A DNA stretch of 64,000 bases from Candidatus Leptovillus affinis (GCA_016705235.1 JADIYP010000002.1:248001-312000), one strand, 5' to 3'; shown: positions 9,101 through 18,586, numbered from the stretch's first letter. Numbers and translations are program-made. Notes: generated from the sequence alone by a model not told the origin.

Positions 9101-9417
9101 GATGTTTCCAAGTAATTGTTCTGGTTCCGCTGGGAAGACCCCAAGGGTTTGATACCCAGCTAATCCAAATTCTCAACGGCAAACCCTTGGGGTCTGTATC
9201 GTTATGTTTCCAGGTAACTGTTCTGGTTTCGCTGGCCAGACCCCAAGGGTTTGATACCCAGCTAATCCAAATTCTCAACGGCAAACCCTTGGGGTCTGTA
9301 TCGTTATGTTTCCAGGTAACTGTTCGGGTTCCGCTGGGAAGACCCCAAGGGTTTGATACCCAGCTAATCCAAATTCTCAACGGCAAACCCTTGGGGTCTG
9401 TGTCGTTATGTTTCCAA
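9101..9417. repeat. Three tandem 102-bp units, each with a 15-bp-arm palindrome
   Basis: Three near-identical units repeat with an exact 102-bp period (AGACCCC arms start at 9136, 9238 and 9340). Each unit has AGACCCCAAGGGTTT and its reverse complement AAACCCTTGGGGTCT about 28 bp apart, with GATACCCAGCTAATCC between them, and a spacer containing GTTATGTTTCCAGGTAACTGTTC. Single copies or variants of the palindrome occur at 19218, 36022, 42585, 49171, 55541, 60541 and 61612. Because 102 is divisible by 3, the array gives open frames on both strands, but these look like by-products of the repeat. It lies between miaB and the methyltransferase. Confidence 0.95.
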
Positions 9418-9465
9418 AACAAAAAGATTGGGGAGTGAAGGTTGAAGGTCAGGCTTGCCTGATCT

Positions 9466-10269
9466 TTAATCTCCAGTCCCCAATCTCCCGATTAAAATAG
9501 CTTCAGTTAAGTAGAAGGCGATTCTATCGCCGGTCTGGGTGGGCGTCAAGAACTCAGCCACGGCCGTTGGCGCTTGCAGCAGCATCACCCGCAGCCGGAT
9601 GCGGTCCTCGTCGGAAACGTGCATCCGGTCGGTCCAACTGGCAAAGTCCATTTCCTTGCGCAGCGTTTCGGCATGGTCCAGCGCCAGACCGGCCTTAGAA
9701 AACGCGTCCAGCCATTCATCCAGGCTGAGGCAACGGCCGTGACCCGGATCGCGCAGTTTCTCGAAAGCATTGACATACCGGCCTGCTTCGCGCTGCAATT
9801 GAGCCTTTTTGCCGCGCAGGCGGCTGCCCGGCACAATGTTGTCCACAATGGCCAGACGGCCGTTGCCCTTTAGCACACGCGCCGCCTCGGCTAAAAATCG
9901 GCCAATATCCGGGAAGTGATGGGCGGCAATGCGGCAGGTCACCAGATCGAATTCCTGATCGCCAAAGGGCAAATCATCCACGTCGGCCGTTTCAACCGAC
10001 AGGTTAGTTAAGCCGCGTTCTTGGGCGCCTACGGCCGTTTTTTGCAGCATCTGTGGCGTCATATCTGTGGCCACCACCGAGGCAACCAGGGGCGCCAGGG
10101 CAAAAGCGGTATGCCCTGCCCCGGTAGCCAGGTCCAGCACGCGCCAATCGGGCTGGGGGCGCAGCAATTCCACCAGCCGGTTCAGGCTGGCCCCTTTGGC
10201 ATGAACCAAACTGGTCACGTAGGCGTCGGCGTTGGCGCCAAATAAGGATTGGACGATTTGTTTGTTCAT
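9466..10269 (-). CDS. SAM-dependent class I methyltransferase (UbiE-like)
   Basis: A 267-residue Rossmann-fold methyltransferase. Motif I is VLDLATGAGHTAFALAP (about residues 45-60), followed by the acidic loop VVATDMTPQML and the ADVDDLPF and RIAAHHFPD motifs of the UbiE/COQ5 (Methyltransf_11) group. The substrate cannot be named from sequence. The ATG overlaps the stop of the upstream 871-residue protein by 4 bp (ATGA), so translation is probably coupled. The genes upstream are membrane-anchored proteins with no obvious link to small-molecule methylation, so the association may be only operonic. Confidence 0.85.
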   Translation of the reverse strand: MNKQIVQSLFGANADAYVTSLVHAKGASLNRLVELLRPQPDWRVLDLATGAGHTAFALAPLVASVVATDMTPQMLQKTAVGAQERGLTNLSVETADVDDLPFGDQEFDLVTCRIAAHHFPDIGRFLAEAARVLKGNGRLAIVDNIVPGSRLRGKKAQLQREAGRYVNAFEKLRDPGHGRCLSLDEWLDAFSKAGLALDHAETLRKEMDFASWTDRMHVSDEDRIRLRVMLLQAPTAVAEFLTPTQTGDRIAFYLTEAILIGRLGTGD

Positions 10270-12881
10270 GGTTCACTCCTGATGGGTTGACGGTTTATCC
10301 AGTTCATCGACGAGCAGTTGCGTTGGTCGTGGGCAAAAACCCACTGGTAATGATAATCGGGGGCGACGAGGCTGAGGATGCGATCATCGACAACAAACAG
10401 CAGCCAACGGCCGTCCGCCGACCAATCGTACTGCGGCGATAACACGAAGTTGGCAAACTGCGAGATGTAGGTTTGGGTTTCGTTGGCGGCGATGTTGTGG
10501 ACATATAAAATGCCGGTGGTGGAGTCGGCGCGGTATTCGTTGTTATCGGAACCGGTCAGGGCCAGCCAACGGCCGTCTGGCGAAAAACCGAGGGCGTGGA
10601 ACGGCCGTACCTGCGATTGCAAGCGCAAAACCAGGTCGCCAGCCTGCCAATCATACGAAAAAACATACCCCTCACGTCCCAGAGCATCCAGAGCCACGAC
10701 AAATAAAAGCCCAGGCTGCTGAGGATGGGTCAGCACGTAGCGGATGGAAGCGGGCGTATAAAGACCTTTTGGCATCGTCGCTTGCAGATCGGCTAACGTG
10801 AGAACGGTTTGCGCGGTCATGTCGGGCAGCGACAGCAAAACGACTTCGTCGCCTGTTTCCGGCGCGCCGGGGCGCACATAGCCCAACTGCTGCTCATTCA
10901 GCCAGAAGGGGGAATAGCCCTCGCCAAATGGCGGTTCGTCGGGCGTCTGAAGCCGACCCTGCGCATCCCCCAGGCGCAGCGGCGCCGCAGCCGGGGACAA
11001 GGCGGAATCGAACAACATCATACGGCCGTTGATAAATAACGCGCCGTCTGCAAATACATCGGACGTGGTCAGGATGGTGGCCTGGCTGTCTGGCGACCAA
11101 TACGGCTGCGCCGACAGTTCTATCGGGGCGCAGGCGTCAGCGGTGCAGTGGTCCAGGTCTATCAGGGTGGGAATGGGGCGATCGACATCAGGATTGAAGA
11201 CATAGTTGATGAGGTAACGGCCGTGGGGGTCAAACTGCCCCAGGGTCAACGACATACTTTCCTCAGAATGAATCGGCGTCGGCTGCCCATTGCGCCAAAT
11301 TTCGGCCACCTGCGCGGCGTTATCGACAAACGGAAAGGCCTGCACCACCCAGCCCGAATCGTCGAGCAGCGGCGTTGTCAGCAAATAACCGGTGCGGCTT
11401 AAGACGTTGGTCCAGGTTTCCTGCTGCAAATTGTAATGGCGCACGGCCGTCATGGTGTTGTCGTCATAATTCTGGTCTGTCAGGCATGAAAGCTGCAAAT
11501 CCTGGCCGGGAAAGGGCAGTGGGCGCGGCATTTGCTGCTGCGCCAACAAGGTCTGGGCATAGGCAAACTGCCACCATTTCTCATCCAACGCCTCTAAAAC
11601 CGCCGGTCCGGCGCCCAATGTGGCCCCTTGCCCGCCGTATAATGCCTGATTTAGCCAACTGACAATGCTGCGATTGCTTTGCAATTCGCGCAGCCAGACC
11701 ATCGGGCCAATGTCGGGATACGCTTGCAGCAAAAAATCAACGGCCGTATACAATTCCCAGCCATCTCCTTGGGGCCATTCCTGCCAATCGGTCTGCTCCC
11801 AATAAGCGTTCAGGTCGGCCGTGCCCACGCTCTCCCGCAGAACACGGGCATGATCGGCGTCGGTCACGGGCCACGGCCGTAAATCCATCTGCCGCAGCAT
11901 GGCGTCTACCAATACCTGAAAAAATGGCGCGTGGTGGCAGCATTGCCACCCAATCCGGTCGGCGATAACGGCCGTAGCCACCTGCGCCCCATACGCCCGA
12001 TACAAAGCGTCGTACCCGGCCTGATCCACCGGCTGCCCCATCAGGGTAGGCGCAGGCAAATGGAGCGTCAGCCCGCCGTCTAAAAACGTTTCCCAATCCG
12101 TGGCCGTTAACACGATGGCGGGGTCGGCGTCCAGGCGCAAGGAGATGTGCAGGTCGTCCGGGCAGGCCAAATCGGGAAATGTTTCGCAGAGTTGACGCAG
12201 CATCACTTCCAGGTCGGCGGCAAGCTGCTCGGCCACGAGCCTGTCCCGCTGCGGATAAATCAGGGTCAACAAATCCCCCCGATTTGTCACCCACCCATCC
12301 CAAAACGCCTCTTCCGGCGGAGCCAGCAACCAGCGATTTTTACCGCGCCGGTAAACGGCCGTTTGCGCCAGGGTGATGGTTTCGGTCACGCCATCCGCCT
12401 TGGTTACAAGATAAGTCAGGGGGAATTGCAGCTCCGCGCTGTTCAGGTCCGGGGCCAGGGTCAACGCCAACGGGCCGGACACGGCCGTCAAATCCGCCAG
12501 GGTTAGCGGCGGCGAGAAATTTGGCTGCTGCCAGCCCCAAAATTCACGTCCCTGAATCAGCTCGTCGGCCAGAAGCGACTCTTGCGTCTCCGTCCAGGCA
12601 GGATCACGACCCGACAACTGCGAGCGAAACAATTCCAGATCGCTGCGGGAGACGGCCGTTTGCACCAAATTGTGCGTCGCCAGCACATCGGTCTGCACGG
12701 CCGTGGTAGCTGCGTCAATTTGCCGATCCAACTGCCGGTACACCACAAAACCGGCAGCCAACAAAACAAGCAAGATGAAAATAATCACCCCCCACGGCCG
12801 TTTGCGGGAGTCGGGCGGCAGCGGTTTAGGCGGCTCGCGCCAGGATGCGTCATCCTCGGTACGCCAATCAAACTGGCTCAT
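10266..12881 (-). CDS. Membrane-anchored paralogue A with C-terminal beta-propeller-like half
   Basis: 871 residues, not a family I can name. A short cytoplasmic N terminus carries WRTEDDASW (residues 6-14), followed by one transmembrane helix (about 31-48). An extracytoplasmic domain shared with the next two genes then holds TDVLATH, LSGRDPAW (about 89-96), a TAVYRRGKNRWLLAPPEEAFW block (about 175-195) and GQPVDQAGYDALYRAYG (about 270-290), ending in WQCC. From about residue 400 the protein is unique to this copy, with PD40/WD40-like units such as FSPDGRWLAL and WSADGRWLLF, suggesting a propeller. Paralogues B and C lie immediately upstream. The role is unknown; an extracytoplasmic binding or sensing function is inference. 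Confidence 0.85.
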   Translation of the reverse strand: MSQFDWRTEDDASWREPPKPLPPDSRKRPWGVIIFILLVLLAAGFVVYRQLDRQIDAATTAVQTDVLATHNLVQTAVSRSDLELFRSQLSGRDPAWTETQESLLADELIQGREFWGWQQPNFSPPLTLADLTAVSGPLALTLAPDLNSAELQFPLTYLVTKADGVTETITLAQTAVYRRGKNRWLLAPPEEAFWDGWVTNRGDLLTLIYPQRDRLVAEQLAADLEVMLRQLCETFPDLACPDDLHISLRLDADPAIVLTATDWETFLDGGLTLHLPAPTLMGQPVDQAGYDALYRAYGAQVATAVIADRIGWQCCHHAPFFQVLVDAMLRQMDLRPWPVTDADHARVLRESVGTADLNAYWEQTDWQEWPQGDGWELYTAVDFLLQAYPDIGPMVWLRELQSNRSIVSWLNQALYGGQGATLGAGPAVLEALDEKWWQFAYAQTLLAQQQMPRPLPFPGQDLQLSCLTDQNYDDNTMTAVRHYNLQQETWTNVLSRTGYLLTTPLLDDSGWVVQAFPFVDNAAQVAEIWRNGQPTPIHSEESMSLTLGQFDPHGRYLINYVFNPDVDRPIPTLIDLDHCTADACAPIELSAQPYWSPDSQATILTTSDVFADGALFINGRMMLFDSALSPAAAPLRLGDAQGRLQTPDEPPFGEGYSPFWLNEQQLGYVRPGAPETGDEVVLLSLPDMTAQTVLTLADLQATMPKGLYTPASIRYVLTHPQQPGLLFVVALDALGREGYVFSYDWQAGDLVLRLQSQVRPFHALGFSPDGRWLALTGSDNNEYRADSTTGILYVHNIAANETQTYISQFANFVLSPQYDWSADGRWLLFVVDDRILSLVAPDYHYQWVFAHDQRNCSSMNWINRQPIRSEP

Positions 12882-12900
12882 GGGTCACTATCTTACCCGC

Positions 12901-13890
12901 TTAACTGCGATTATCCAGCGGCCGCGCCCAGCCAACCATGGCCACCACATCCACAATCGCCCGATTGACCACCTGACCGGCGTAAGCCTGGGCCAGTGCC
13001 TCGTATCCCGCCTCGTCCACCGGCAAGCCAATGAGCGACGGGGTGGGCAGTTCAAAAATCGGCGCCGGCTGCAGGAGGGTTTGCGGGTCGGCAACGGCCG
13101 TTAAACTAGCCGGATCCGTCTCCAGGCGCACCAACAACTGCCAGCCGCCGGGGCAATCGGCCGCCGGTTCAAAATTGCACAGCTTTTTAACCTGCGCATC
13201 CATCTCTGGCAGCAGTCTCAGGGCAATGTCGGCGTCTCGTTCGGGGAAAATCAGGGTGATGTAATGCCCTTCTACCTGCTGCCAGCCGCCCCAATACGCC
13301 TCCGAAGGCGGAGACAACAACCAGCGGGATTCGCCTTTACGAAATATCAGCGGCAGCAGCAGCGTGACGGCTTCACTTTGCGTCGTCGGCGCGGACGCAT
13401 TGAAATTTGCGCCACGGCCGTCTGGCTGATTGGCATCGGTTTTGCTCACAACATACTGTCGTTCGACCAACAATTCGGCCGATTGCAAATCCGGGGCCAC
13501 CGTCAGGGAAACCACGGCCGATGCGCTCGGCAGCGCATTCAGGCCAAACGACGACCGGTCCCAGAGCATCTCTTGCTGGAAAAGCGCCCGCTGGGCAGCG
13601 GTCCAGGTTGCATCGCGGCCAGATAAAATTGTGGAAAACAGTTCGATGTCGTTTTGATTGGCAGCCTGGTCCAGGATGGCCTGGCTGGAAAGAATGTCCG
13701 CCTCCACGTTGGCGGTAACGGCCGTTACCTGCACCTTCGCCCGCCAATAAAGCAGTCCACCCGCGCCCAAAATCAGCAGCAGCCACACACCCCACCATCT
13801 GCGTGGTTTGGGGCGCGGCGGCGGGGGCGGCACGGCCGTATCGGCCCAATCTGCGTCATCCTCTGTGGTCCAATGGAAATTTTTAGACAT
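12901..13890 (-). CDS. Membrane-anchored paralogue B, unknown function
   Basis: 329 residues. The same plan as paralogues A and C: cytoplasmic WTTEDDADW near the N terminus, a proline-rich stretch, one transmembrane helix (about 33-49), then the shared external domain with EADILSSQ, ELFSTILSGRDATWTAAQ, RKGESRWLLSPPSEAYW and GLPVDEAGYEALAQAYAG. It lacks the propeller half of A. Its C terminus stops at GWARPLDNRS where A and C have a WxCC motif and about 20 further residues, so it may be C-terminally eroded. The gap to A is 19 bp and to C about 140 bp. Function unknown. Confidence 0.8.
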   Translation of the reverse strand: MSKNFHWTTEDDADWADTAVPPPPPRPKPRRWWGVWLLLILGAGGLLYWRAKVQVTAVTANVEADILSSQAILDQAANQNDIELFSTILSGRDATWTAAQRALFQQEMLWDRSSFGLNALPSASAVVSLTVAPDLQSAELLVERQYVVSKTDANQPDGRGANFNASAPTTQSEAVTLLLPLIFRKGESRWLLSPPSEAYWGGWQQVEGHYITLIFPERDADIALRLLPEMDAQVKKLCNFEPAADCPGGWQLLVRLETDPASLTAVADPQTLLQPAPIFELPTPSLIGLPVDEAGYEALAQAYAGQVVNRAIVDVVAMVGWARPLDNRS

Positions 13891-14030
13891 AGGGTTCTTC
13901 CGTCGCTGATTACATCATCATCCGGTAAGGTGGCCCAACCCCCACAAAATGATACCAGGATGTCCGGCGGAAGCGGTTGATGACTTAGCGACTATTCATG
14001 CATAAGCCGCTTGCGCCGCGCCGCGCTCTG

Positions 14031-15014
14031 TTATTTTGCCACCGCCGAACTGGGGCGCAGACCCAATTGGCTGAGCAAATCGTTTAGCAGCGCCTGATAA
14101 AAATCCACCTCTTCGCAGCAGCGCCAATCAACCAGGTCGGTAACGGCCGTGGCCACCACCAACGACGCATACCCGCGAAAAAGCGCCTGAAAAGCGGCCT
14201 CAGACTGCGGCAAACCCACGAGCGTGGGCGTGGGCAGCCGCAGGCCAGTTTGTTCGGCGGTTATCACGGCCCCCAGACTGGCCTGCGCCAGCGCCTCCGG
14301 CTCCGGGGAAAATATTACGTCTATTTGAAAACCGGGCGGGCAGGTGAAATTGGGCAGCTGCGTACACATCTGGCCCAATTTGTCATCCAGTCGCAGGAAC
14401 AATCGCTCCACCACAGCCGCGTCACGCGTCGGGAAATGAACGACAAGGTACTGACCGAGGATGGTGCGCGACGCGCCCCAAAATTCCGCTTCTGGCGGCG
14501 ACAGCAGCCAACGATTGTTGCCCAGGCGGTAAACGGCCGTTTGCTCCAACACCACCGTCTCTGTCAGCCCATTGCCCACGTCGATGGCGTACCTTTCGCC
14601 CTGCGTCACCTCGGCGGATTGCAGATCGGCTGCCACCACAACCGTGGGCGCAGCCGATTGCTCCGCCAGCCAGGTCAGGTTCAGACCGTCTCGTCCATAC
14701 GTCAGGCCATCTGCCGCCAGTTGGCCGGTGGCTGACGCCCAATCCGCATCCCGTCCGGACAAAAAGCTCAGGACCACCTCGCCATCGCCGCGCACGGCCG
14801 CTTCGTGGATGACGGCATGGCTGGCCAACACATCGGCCTCCACCTGCCCGGCCACCTGTGCCAGCCGCTGCCGCACACCCTGGAAAATAACGGCCGTGGC
14901 CAGCAACACCAGCGCCACCACCACCCAGCGCCCACGGCGGCTTTTAGGCGTCGGCGGCTGAGAAGGAGCATCCTCCCAAACCGTTTTGCCCTCAGTCTGC
15001 CAATCAAAACTCAT
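14031..15014 (-). CDS. Membrane-anchored paralogue C, unknown function
   Basis: 327 residues, third member of the tandem set. It begins MSFDWQTEGKTVWED and has a transmembrane helix at about 30-47. The shared external domain shows EADVLASHAVIHEAA, SFLSGRDADW, TAVYRLGNNRWLLSPPEAEFW and TPTLVGLPQSEAAFQALFRGYA, then a WRCC motif and a DFYQALLNDLLSQLGLRP tail, matching A. It lies 75 bp downstream of the TPR/transglycosylase gene and is probably in the same transcript. No enzymatic motif is visible. The closely matching blocks in three adjacent genes show duplication rather than chance. Confidence 0.82.
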   Translation of the reverse strand: MSFDWQTEGKTVWEDAPSQPPTPKSRRGRWVVVALVLLATAVIFQGVRQRLAQVAGQVEADVLASHAVIHEAAVRGDGEVVLSFLSGRDADWASATGQLAADGLTYGRDGLNLTWLAEQSAAPTVVVAADLQSAEVTQGERYAIDVGNGLTETVVLEQTAVYRLGNNRWLLSPPEAEFWGASRTILGQYLVVHFPTRDAAVVERLFLRLDDKLGQMCTQLPNFTCPPGFQIDVIFSPEPEALAQASLGAVITAEQTGLRLPTPTLVGLPQSEAAFQALFRGYASLVVATAVTDLVDWRCCEEVDFYQALLNDLLSQLGLRPSSAVAK

Positions 15015-15089
15015 AGACTATGCACTCGTAGATCATCAAAAATAGGGGGAATGTTGCTTGGAGACCGATCGACTGCCAGACCGCGAGAC

Positions 15090-17708
15090 TCACCTGCCAT
15101 ACAAAAACCGATAAATGGCGTGCCCCAAATAAATGCGCTCGATATACAGGCGTGTCTCGGCAAAATCAATCGTTTCTTTAAAGATGTCGATGTCTGATCC
15201 GGCCGCTGTATACCAGCGCGCCGCATTGCCCGGACCGGCGTTATAGGCCGCCAGGGCCGCATGCGCGTGGCCATCGAAAGCAATCAACTGCTGGTGCAGG
15301 TAATACGCGCCAAAAGCCAGCCCGACATAAGGCTTGTACAGATCATCGTTTACAAAGTTGGGCCAATTCAGCCGCTCGGCGATAAACGCGCCGGTATCGG
15401 GTATTACCTGGCTCAAACCCTGGGCGGCCGCGCCGGACCGCGCAAAACTCTCATACAGGCTCTCCTGGCGTACCAGGGAAAATTGCAGCAGCGGATCGTA
15501 GCCGTAGGCTTCGGCCAGATCGAGAATCTGGTCGGCGTAATAAACCGGGTAAGAGAGACGCCCGATAAATTTGGGCGCGTCAAACACCGAGATATTGGCC
15601 TGGGCTAAAATGGAGGTCGCCGCCAATATGGATGAGCGGTAAAGACCCAGATCGCGGAAAAACAGGGCCAATTGGTAGCTCAGAACGGGATTGTCGCTTA
15701 CTTCCAGGCGCACGGCTTCCAATTCGCGCTTGGCTAACTCTTGCAGACCAATCTGCCACAATTTTTCGCCGCTGATCAGGCGTTGGTCGTAGGCCAACTC
15801 AGGAGCCAGCGGGCGCACGGCCGTTCCCGCGTCTAATCCTGCCAGTTCCCGGAGCCACGCTTCCGCCTCCGCCTGACCTTCGTCGGCGGGCGGCGGGATG
15901 ATGAGCGAGTTGGCCGGAGCAAACGGCCGTGTATCCGTCGCCGTATCATGGGCACGCACCGCGCCATAAATCGGCAGGGTGCTGGCGGCTGCGCGCGCGC
16001 GCATGGTGTCCAAAAGCTGGGGCAAGCTGACCGGCGCAGGCGCAGCTCCGGCCGCCGACACCGGCGTTACAGTTGGCACCGCCCCCGGCTCCGGCGTGGG
16101 CAAGATGGCCGATACCGGCGTGCCCTCGGCGCTGCCCTGGGCGGCAATCAATTCCGGCAGCATACGAATCAACCACAGCAGACTTTCGTTACCAAATTCA
16201 GAATAAGGGTAGGTATCGGCGGCTTGCTGCCAGCGGGCAACGGCCGTTGCTCCATCACCCAACTCATACGCCAGCCAGCCAGCCTCAAACAACGCTTCCG
16301 GCACATCGGCAAAGGATGGGTACGACTGCGCCAAAGCGGTGTAGGCTTCAATGGCGGCAGCCGTCTCGCCCAGTCCACGCAGGAGTTCGGCCGTTTTCCA
16401 GGCGGCCGTTGGCGCGTCGGCATCAGCGGGATATTGGCTCAGGTAGGCCTGATAGGCGGCCAGCGCGCCAGCCGCGTCGCCGGCGCGGGCCAACAAGTTG
16501 GCCTGCTCAATGGCCGACCGGGGAGCGTTGGTCGCCGCCAATTTTTGTAATTCCGCCTGCGCCGCCGTCAGGTTGCCCAATCCTTCATAAGCCTGGGCCA
16601 GATAGAGGTGCGTGTCCGGGGCATAAGTTTCCGGGTTGGCGGCCATGTAGGCCAGGAAGGCATTGATGGCCGGTTCATACGCCTGAGCGTACACATCCAC
16701 CAGCCCGCGCTGGAAATCATCCACCGGCACGCCCGCATCCACCAGCGTGATGAGGCCCTGGTAACTTTCGTAGGCGCCAGGGTAGCTGCTGACGCCGCTG
16801 AGAAAACGTTGGTACGCGGCGTCGGTGTTGCCCGCCAGCAGTTCGGCGCTGCCCGCCAGATAGGTCATTTGCCCTTTGGTGGCCTCGGTTTGGGCAACAT
16901 CGCGCACGGCGTCGTATTGGGCGATGGCGGCCGGGTAGTTGGCGTCGTCTAAATAAAATTGGGCCAATTTCAAGCGGTTGGCGACTTCTGTCAGGCGGTG
17001 GGCAGGGGCTTGCACGGCCGTTTCTAATGCCGTTATCGCCGCTGCCCGGTCGCCCAAAACCAGAAAGTTATCGGCAATGATCGGCCCGATATACGCGCCC
17101 AGGTCGGGATTGGCAGCGAGGTAGGTCTGGTAGGCTTCAATGGCATTGGCTGTTTCGCCCTGGGCTTCGTTCGCCTGACCCAGGAAAAAATAGGCGGGGT
17201 CCGGCAAATCGGCCTCGTTGGGTGTCTCGGCGATGAGCTGGTTAAAAGTAGCCGCGCTTTCAGCGAAACGGCCGTCTTGCAGTTGGGCCACAGCCAGGTT
17301 GTACCGGGCTTCGCGCTGCTGCGCGGGGGTCAGGCCGTTGGCATCGGCCAAACCGCCGGAAAATTGGGTGACGGCAGCGGCAAAATCGCCTGTTTGCAAG
17401 GCGGCGGCGCCCAATTGCAGGCGTTCGGCGGGCGGCGGCGTAGGCGTGGCCGTGCCGGAAATGGTGGGCGCGCTGGTGGGGGCGGTTACGGCCGTTCCAC
17501 CTTCGCTCCCGGCCGAGCCGCCGGCAAGCGGAGTAACCATAGGCGTGGGTGCGTTGTTGATGGGCGAGCCAGCCGCCAAAGTAGGCGTGGGGAGCAGCGT
17601 AGCCGTGGGTTTAAACACAATCGGCTCCGGCGTGGCGGCAGATTGGGCGCAGGCGGCCAGGAGCAGAACCAGGAGAAGCAGCAAAAGATGGCGGCGATCA
17701 GGCGTCAT
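15090..17708 (-). CDS. TPR-repeat lipoprotein with C-terminal lytic transglycosylase (SLT) domain
   Basis: 872 residues. A lipoprotein signal ends at LLLAAC (Cys about residue 20), followed by a Pro/Thr-rich linker (about 25-95). A long series of TPR-like helical repeats follows (about 95-520), then a second linker. The SLT domain is at about 700-870, with the catalytic Glu in SLVRQESLYE, AAAQGLSQVIPDTG and the AALAAYNAGPGNAARW block typical of Slt70-type enzymes. It should cleave peptidoglycan strands to 1,6-anhydro products outside the membrane. The ATG overlaps the stop of the upstream coiled-coil gene by 4 bp. With mltG nearby, this makes a peptidoglycan-cleaving cluster. Confidence 0.92.
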   Translation of the reverse strand: MTPDRRHLLLLLLVLLLAACAQSAATPEPIVFKPTATLLPTPTLAAGSPINNAPTPMVTPLAGGSAGSEGGTAVTAPTSAPTISGTATPTPPPAERLQLGAAALQTGDFAAAVTQFSGGLADANGLTPAQQREARYNLAVAQLQDGRFAESAATFNQLIAETPNEADLPDPAYFFLGQANEAQGETANAIEAYQTYLAANPDLGAYIGPIIADNFLVLGDRAAAITALETAVQAPAHRLTEVANRLKLAQFYLDDANYPAAIAQYDAVRDVAQTEATKGQMTYLAGSAELLAGNTDAAYQRFLSGVSSYPGAYESYQGLITLVDAGVPVDDFQRGLVDVYAQAYEPAINAFLAYMAANPETYAPDTHLYLAQAYEGLGNLTAAQAELQKLAATNAPRSAIEQANLLARAGDAAGALAAYQAYLSQYPADADAPTAAWKTAELLRGLGETAAAIEAYTALAQSYPSFADVPEALFEAGWLAYELGDGATAVARWQQAADTYPYSEFGNESLLWLIRMLPELIAAQGSAEGTPVSAILPTPEPGAVPTVTPVSAAGAAPAPVSLPQLLDTMRARAAASTLPIYGAVRAHDTATDTRPFAPANSLIIPPPADEGQAEAEAWLRELAGLDAGTAVRPLAPELAYDQRLISGEKLWQIGLQELAKRELEAVRLEVSDNPVLSYQLALFFRDLGLYRSSILAATSILAQANISVFDAPKFIGRLSYPVYYADQILDLAEAYGYDPLLQFSLVRQESLYESFARSGAAAQGLSQVIPDTGAFIAERLNWPNFVNDDLYKPYVGLAFGAYYLHQQLIAFDGHAHAALAAYNAGPGNAARWYTAAGSDIDIFKETIDFAETRLYIERIYLGHAIYRFLYGR

Positions 17709-18586
17709 AAAGGGGTTTGTTCCTCGTTGGGGGCGGGCTGGGAGCGGCGAAGTAAACGGCCGTCGGTGAGCAAATCCAGCCCCAGGTACAGCGGCACAAG
17801 CTGCGAGACGGCCAGCCAGACCATGCCGAGGGTAATGACAAATTGGGCGCTTGAAACCTGCTGATCGATTTGCCCGCGAATCAGGCGCAAATTGTCGTCG
17901 GTTTCGGTGACGATGCGGATGTAGTCGGTGATGAGCGGGTCGAAGTCGAGGAGACGGCCGTTGATGCCGTCTAAATCGGTAGAGAGGGAGCGCATATCCT
18001 CGCTGATGGTTTGCAGGTTAACGGCCGTGTCCTCCAACGCCGTCTGCAAATTTCGCAGCCGAATCGGCATATCATCCAGGCTGCGGCCAATGGCCAAAAC
18101 CGACTCGCCAAACGGCACATCCGGATTGTAATCGATGCCCAGATCATACTGGATGGGAAATCCAAGTATCGTGGTGTCGATTTTAAAGCGATTCAGCGTG
18201 GTCAGCGTGGAATCGATGGCTTCGGCGGCCTGGGCAGCGTTGGGAATGGCGGCCTGGATGGTTTCCACGCTGCGCGGTAAATCCTGCCCGGCAATGGCGG
18301 CTACGTCGGCCACCATGGGCTGAGACGCTTCCAGAGAAACGGCGACATCGGTGGCTGTGGTTTGCACAGTTTCCAGACTGGTATGAACATCGGCGATGGT
18401 CTGCCGGGCCAGCGTTAAAGAGTCGCTGACTGTTTGCAGGCTGTCGATGGCCAGATCGAGTCCGGCTTTGGTGCCGTTGGACAACGTTTGCAGCATGTCG
18501 CGGCTTACCCGCGCGCCAACAATGCCTAATGCGATGCCGCTCAGACCAATCAGTAAAAGAATAATGCCCAACATTCGTCGAATCAT
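17705..18586 (-). CDS. Membrane protein with extracytoplasmic coiled coil, unknown
   Basis: 293 residues from the ATG at 18586 (MIRRMLGIILLLIG), preferred over a longer reading whose first 34 residues do not look like protein. There is one transmembrane helix at the N terminus and a second near the C terminus (about 240-265, VITLGMVWLAVSQLVPLYLGL in part). The long segment between them is made of heptad-like helical repeats rich in T, S, D and Q (SLQTVSDSLTLARQTIADV). The topology suggests a membrane scaffold with a coiled-coil rod. No family recognised. It overlaps the transglycosylase gene by 4 bp, so a structural role in the cell-wall cluster is plausible but inferred. Confidence 0.8.
   Translation of the reverse strand: MIRRMLGIILLLIGLSGIALGIVGARVSRDMLQTLSNGTKAGLDLAIDSLQTVSDSLTLARQTIADVHTSLETVQTTATDVAVSLEASQPMVADVAAIAGQDLPRSVETIQAAIPNAAQAAEAIDSTLTTLNRFKIDTTILGFPIQYDLGIDYNPDVPFGESVLAIGRSLDDMPIRLRNLQTALEDTAVNLQTISEDMRSLSTDLDGINGRLLDFDPLITDYIRIVTETDDNLRLIRGQIDQQVSSAQFVITLGMVWLAVSQLVPLYLGLDLLTDGRLLRRSQPAPNEEQTPL

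Noticed and set aside
9101..9417. CRISPR array
   Set aside because: Units are directly adjacent 102-bp copies without variable spacers and there are no cas genes in the window.
9096..9438. Open frames on both strands across the 102-bp array encoding a repeated 34-residue peptide
   Set aside because: The repeat period is a multiple of 3, so frames stay open by construction; the sister copies at 36022 and 60541 encode different peptides and have no ribosome sites.
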